Source: CALRWV02 sp943371965 (lineage in GTDB: Bacteria > Bacteroidota > JABWAT01). From it: DNA of 64,000 nt. Positions 61,401-64,000 of the stretch are shown here, one piece after another. The position numbers and the translations under genes are program-made. The notes under the pieces were generated by a model. The model was not told where the DNA came from, ran no database searches, and was given only the letters and a program-made list of their open reading frames with translations. Where the stretch lies: positions 434,001-498,000 of the forward strand of contig CALRWV020000001.1 in NCBI GenBank assembly GCA_943371965.1, given 5' to 3'. Each line of letters opens with the position of its first letter. The first letter of the stretch is position 1.

Positions 61401-63317
61401 TTACACCTTTAAATAAGTATAATCCTGAAGTCCTTTTTCATATTCTGCCAATAGTTTCATTCCTTCACTTGGCTTTACTCGGTCGCTTTTTATGGCGGCA
61501 TCAACCTGCTGTTTCATTCCACGTGCCAAGTCACTGGCGGTATACTGATTCATAGTTAACACTTCTGAAATGGTACTTCCGGCAATTTCTTCTTCAACGT
61601 ACCAGCCCAAATCTTCATCGGGGTCAAGGAAAACATGGACTTCATTAATCCGTCCGAAAAGATTGTGAAGATCACCCATTACATCCTGATAAGCACCAGT
61701 CATAAAGAAACCAAGATAATAAGGTTCGCCATTTACTTTGTGAAGAGGAAGAGTATCGTTGATGTCTTTCAGATCGATGAATTTGTTTACTTTTCCATCC
61801 GAATCACAGGTAATATCAACCAGAGTTGCTTTTGATTCAGGTTTTTCATTCAAACGGTGGATCGGAATGATCGGGAATAATTGTCCCAAAGCCCAATAGT
61901 CGGGAAGAGACTGAAACACGGAAAAATTGCACAGATACTGATCGGAAAGGGAAGTATCCATTTCTTTGATTTCATCTGGAATATAATCACCGTTTTGAGC
62001 AAACTGCTTTACGATTTCCGCTGCGATCTCCCAATAAAGAGTATCTATCATGGCTTTTGATTCAAGTTCAAGCAAACCCAAAACAAACATAGATTGCGCC
62101 TGTTCCTTGATTTCAATCAGATCGTGAAGTGATTCATTCGGCGTTTCAATGGTAAGATGTTTTTTTACATCCAGAATTTTTTTCACAAGTTTGTGCGAGT
62201 TTTTATCAATCTTGAGGAAAGAGGATTTTCTGAGTTTTTCAATTTTCCCGAAAGCTTCAACCACAATCATGGAGTGGTGCGCAACAATGGCTCTACCGCT
62301 TTCTGAAATGATATTTGGATGCGGAACGTTTTCTTCATCGCAGATTTCAGCAATGGTATAAACGATATCGTTCGCATATTCCTGAAGTTTGTAGTTGATG
62401 GATGAAGGGAAATCGCTTCCTGATCCGTCATAATCAACTCCCAAACCACCACCAACATCAATATATTCAAGCTGGATTCCGTGTTTCACCAGTTTCGCAA
62501 AAAAACGAGCGCCTTCTGTTACTGCTTTGGTAATGATACGGATATCAGGAATTTGAGAGCCGATGTGGAAATGAAGAAGTTTAAGTGAATGTTCAAGATT
62601 GGCAGCTCTCAGCATGTGAACAGCTTCAAGAATATCCGCCGTAGAAAGACCGAATTTCGCATTCTCACCGCTGGAAGTTGCCCACTTTCCTGCAGATTTG
62701 GTTTGAAGACGTACACGGATTCCAATCATCGGATCAATATTCATTTCCTGTGCAACTGCAATGATCATGCGGACTTCTTCAAGTTTTTCCGCAACCATGA
62801 TCACTTTTTTACCCAGTTTGTTTCCGTTCAAGGCATGACGGATAAAAGTAGTGTCTTTGTATCCGTTGCAGATTATCAGACTGTCATAATCGTTGTGCAG
62901 CGAAAGTGCAGCAATAAGTTCAGGTTTGCTCCCTGCTTCAATTCCATAGTTGAAAGGTTTTCCTGCATCCAGAATTTCTTCCACCACTTCACGCATCTGG
63001 TTGACTTTGATTGGAAATACGCCCATGTATTTTGCCTGATAATTCCGGTCAGTAATGGCGTTTTGGAAGGCTTTATTGAGTGATTCAACTCGGTGACGAA
63101 GCAAATCCTGAAAACGGATCTGAAGCGGAAAATTCAGTCCCATCGCTTTGGCTTCTTCAATGACATCAAGAATTTTGATGGTTTGTTTATCATCCTGAAT
63201 GGGAGAAGCTACCAGATTGCCGTCATCTCCGGCGTAAAAGTAACCAATTCCCCAACGGTCAATATTGTAAATTTTATTTGAATCAGAGATATCCCAACCA
63301 ACTTTTTCTTCAGTCAT
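61401..63317 (-). CDS. speA: Biosynthetic arginine decarboxylase
   Basis: A 638-residue PLP-dependent enzyme that converts arginine to agmatine, the entry to polyamine synthesis. The SpeA type is clear from W-D-I-S-D-S-N-K-I-Y-N-I-D-R-W-G-I-G-Y-F near the start, the PLP Lys 104 in F-P-I-K-V-N-Q, the barrel motif F-H-I-G-S-Q-I-P-D near residue 250, and the G-G-L-G-V-D-Y-D-G loop near residue 288. The C-terminal G-A-Y-Q-D-V-M-G-D-L-H-N-L-F closes the active site. The length is normal. No agmatine-processing gene lies in the window. Confidence 0.96.
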   Translation of the reverse strand: MTEEKVGWDISDSNKIYNIDRWGIGYFYAGDDGNLVASPIQDDKQTIKILDVIEEAKAMGLNFPLQIRFQDLLRHRVESLNKAFQNAITDRNYQAKYMGVFPIKVNQMREVVEEILDAGKPFNYGIEAGSKPELIAALSLHNDYDSLIICNGYKDTTFIRHALNGNKLGKKVIMVAEKLEEVRMIIAVAQEMNIDPMIGIRVRLQTKSAGKWATSSGENAKFGLSTADILEAVHMLRAANLEHSLKLLHFHIGSQIPDIRIITKAVTEGARFFAKLVKHGIQLEYIDVGGGLGVDYDGSGSDFPSSINYKLQEYANDIVYTIAEICDEENVPHPNIISESGRAIVAHHSMIVVEAFGKIEKLRKSSFLKIDKNSHKLVKKILDVKKHLTIETPNESLHDLIEIKEQAQSMFVLGLLELESKAMIDTLYWEIAAEIVKQFAQNGDYIPDEIKEMDTSLSDQYLCNFSVFQSLPDYWALGQLFPIIPIHRLNEKPESKATLVDITCDSDGKVNKFIDLKDINDTLPLHKVNGEPYYLGFFMTGAYQDVMGDLHNLFGRINEVHVFLDPDEDLGWYVEEEIAGSTISEVLTMNQYTASDLARGMKQQVDAAIKSDRVKPSEGMKLLAEYEKGLQDYTYLKV

Positions 63318-63490
63318 CAGAACGGAAACCTTTCATGGAAAAGATCAAAAAATAAATTGCGACAAAATTACAATTTTTTGAAGGTGATTTCGCAATAAGG
63401 AACGATAATTTTTGATGAAAAAAGAAAATGAGGTATTTGGAAGAAAAGGGTCTGGATAATGGAATATGGTGAAAAGAAATTTAATAAATT

Positions 63491-63516
63491 CCTGACAGGT
63501 TGATTTTCCTGTCAGG
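63491..63516 (-). terminator. Terminator after the partial outer-membrane gene
   Basis: CCTGACAGG (63491-63499) pairs with CCTGTCAGG (63508-63516) around 8 bases. The CTGACAG/CTGTCAG core resembles the 36-bp hairpin repeats at 19466 and 42196. Confidence 0.7.
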
Positions 63517-63527
63517 ATTTAAATAAA

Positions 63528-64000
63528 TCAATTAATGATAAGGGATTTGTTGAAGAAATAAGTAAGACCGATAAAATAAGTATGGTCACGGTAAAAATAA
63601 TCAGTTTTTACTGCATACTCTCCTGTTGTCTGTCTGTAAATGAAATTGTAGTCAAACTGGAGTCCCAGCTGGTCTTCTATGAAAAAAATGAATTTATTTT
63701 TGAATTGATTTGATAATATATTAATGTGACCGTACGTAAAATTGGTGTTTATAAAATCAATATTATTTGAAAATGTGACAACAAATTGATCAGTAATTTC
63801 ATGGTCAAATTTCAAAAATCCGGAAAGTTGATGATAATTCACGCTATTTTTTATTTCTGAAACATTAACATGAGATGCATAATTGATTCCATAACCAATC
63901 TGTGAATACAACGAAAGCTGATTGCTGACCTGAGCATTTAATTCAATTCCTGGAAAAATAGATTCAGTTGACTGTTTGGATATAGCAGTGTAATAACGTG
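63528..64000 (-). CDS. C-terminal end of an outer-membrane beta-barrel protein, 5'-partial
   Basis: The frame is open across the window edge, so the TTG at 63911 is internal and the gene starts beyond 64000. The visible ~157 residues show alternating aromatic/polar strands (L-N-A-Q-V-S-N-Q-L-S-L-Y-S-Q-I-G-Y-G-I-N-Y-A, F-D-H-E-I-T-D-Q-F-V-V-T-F-S-N-N, L-G-L-Q-F-D-Y-N-F-I-Y-R-Q-T-T-G, H-T-Y-F-I-G-L-T-Y-F-F-N) typical of the last strands of an outer-membrane barrel. The exact family cannot be told from this part. Confidence 0.75.
   Translation of the reverse strand, partial: RYYTAISKQSTESIFPGIELNAQVSNQLSLYSQIGYGINYASHVNVSEIKNSVNYHQLSGFLKFDHEITDQFVVTFSNNIDFINTNFTYGHINILSNQFKNKFIFFIEDQLGLQFDYNFIYRQTTGEYAVKTDYFYRDHTYFIGLTYFFNKSLIIN

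Noticed and set aside
1..64000. tRNA, rRNA or complete insertion sequence
   Set aside because: No cloverleaf with a T-loop, no rRNA-like stretch and no transposase was found in the gaps or as a coding region.

Overview
The window is AT-rich chromosomal DNA from an aerobic, Gram-negative member of the Bacteroidota/FCB group, most likely the Ignavibacteria-Chlorobi branch. The evidence is: C-terminal type IX secretion (T9SS) sorting domains with the P-N-P-F-N-P-Q-T signature (genes at 28668 and 49721); a DUF4835/PorD-like protein; an Oar-type TonB-dependent receptor; the long form of IspG; and several promoters of the Bacteroidota pattern TTG-N20/21-TAnnTTTG. No rRNA, tRNA, CRISPR array or complete insertion sequence was seen.

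Bases 1-11330 are a respiratory block on the + strand: the end of a cytochrome b, a membrane-anchored octaheme cytochrome c, a small C-P-S-C membrane protein, a cupredoxin-like lipoprotein, cytochrome oxidase subunits II, I and III (coxB, coxA, coxC), heme A synthesis (ctaA, ctaB), a cysteine-free SCO-like protein, a DUF420 protein and a small anchored protein. A CusF-SCO copper chaperone faces this block on the other strand. Together they look like a menaquinol to bc/octaheme to cupredoxin to A2-type oxidase chain with its assembly factors. Subunit II has Gln where the first CuA histidine is expected.

Bases 11380-32500 hold housekeeping and accessory genes: TPR protein, moaE, an O-methyltransferase, a lexA-dinB SOS operon with a LexA box inside the promoter spacer, a PorD-like protein, an ABC exporter pair, phosphomannomutase, a GNAT enzyme, an M1 peptidase, DUF547, long ispG, a queuosine-precursor transporter, an orphan OppF-like ATPase, a large beta-helix T9SS cargo protein and a Spy-like protein. 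Between the GNAT and M1 peptidase genes lies a DUF559 nuclease-like gene enclosed by two ~147-bp palindrome-ended direct repeats. This is the most mobile-looking structure in the window and the best candidate for something little described.

Bases 32500-47410 hold an M17 peptidase, a zinc-ribbon protein, a TMEM175-type channel, a TetR-controlled RND efflux operon (tetR, outer membrane factor, adaptor, pump) with two matching palindromic operators, a WD40-like/amidohydrolase fusion and a tandem split-barrel flavin-type protein with an unrecognised C-terminal domain. Several repeat families (36-bp hairpins, CGCAGAG repeats, 7-bp tandem repeats) sit in the intergenic gaps here and around 19.4 kb.

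Bases 47600-64000 are a cell-surface region: a DUF4382 lipoprotein, an unrecognised secreted protein directly upstream of a ~2690-residue 18-repeat T9SS surface protein, an Oar-like TonB-dependent receptor, arginine decarboxylase speA, and the end of an outer-membrane barrel protein cut by the window edge.
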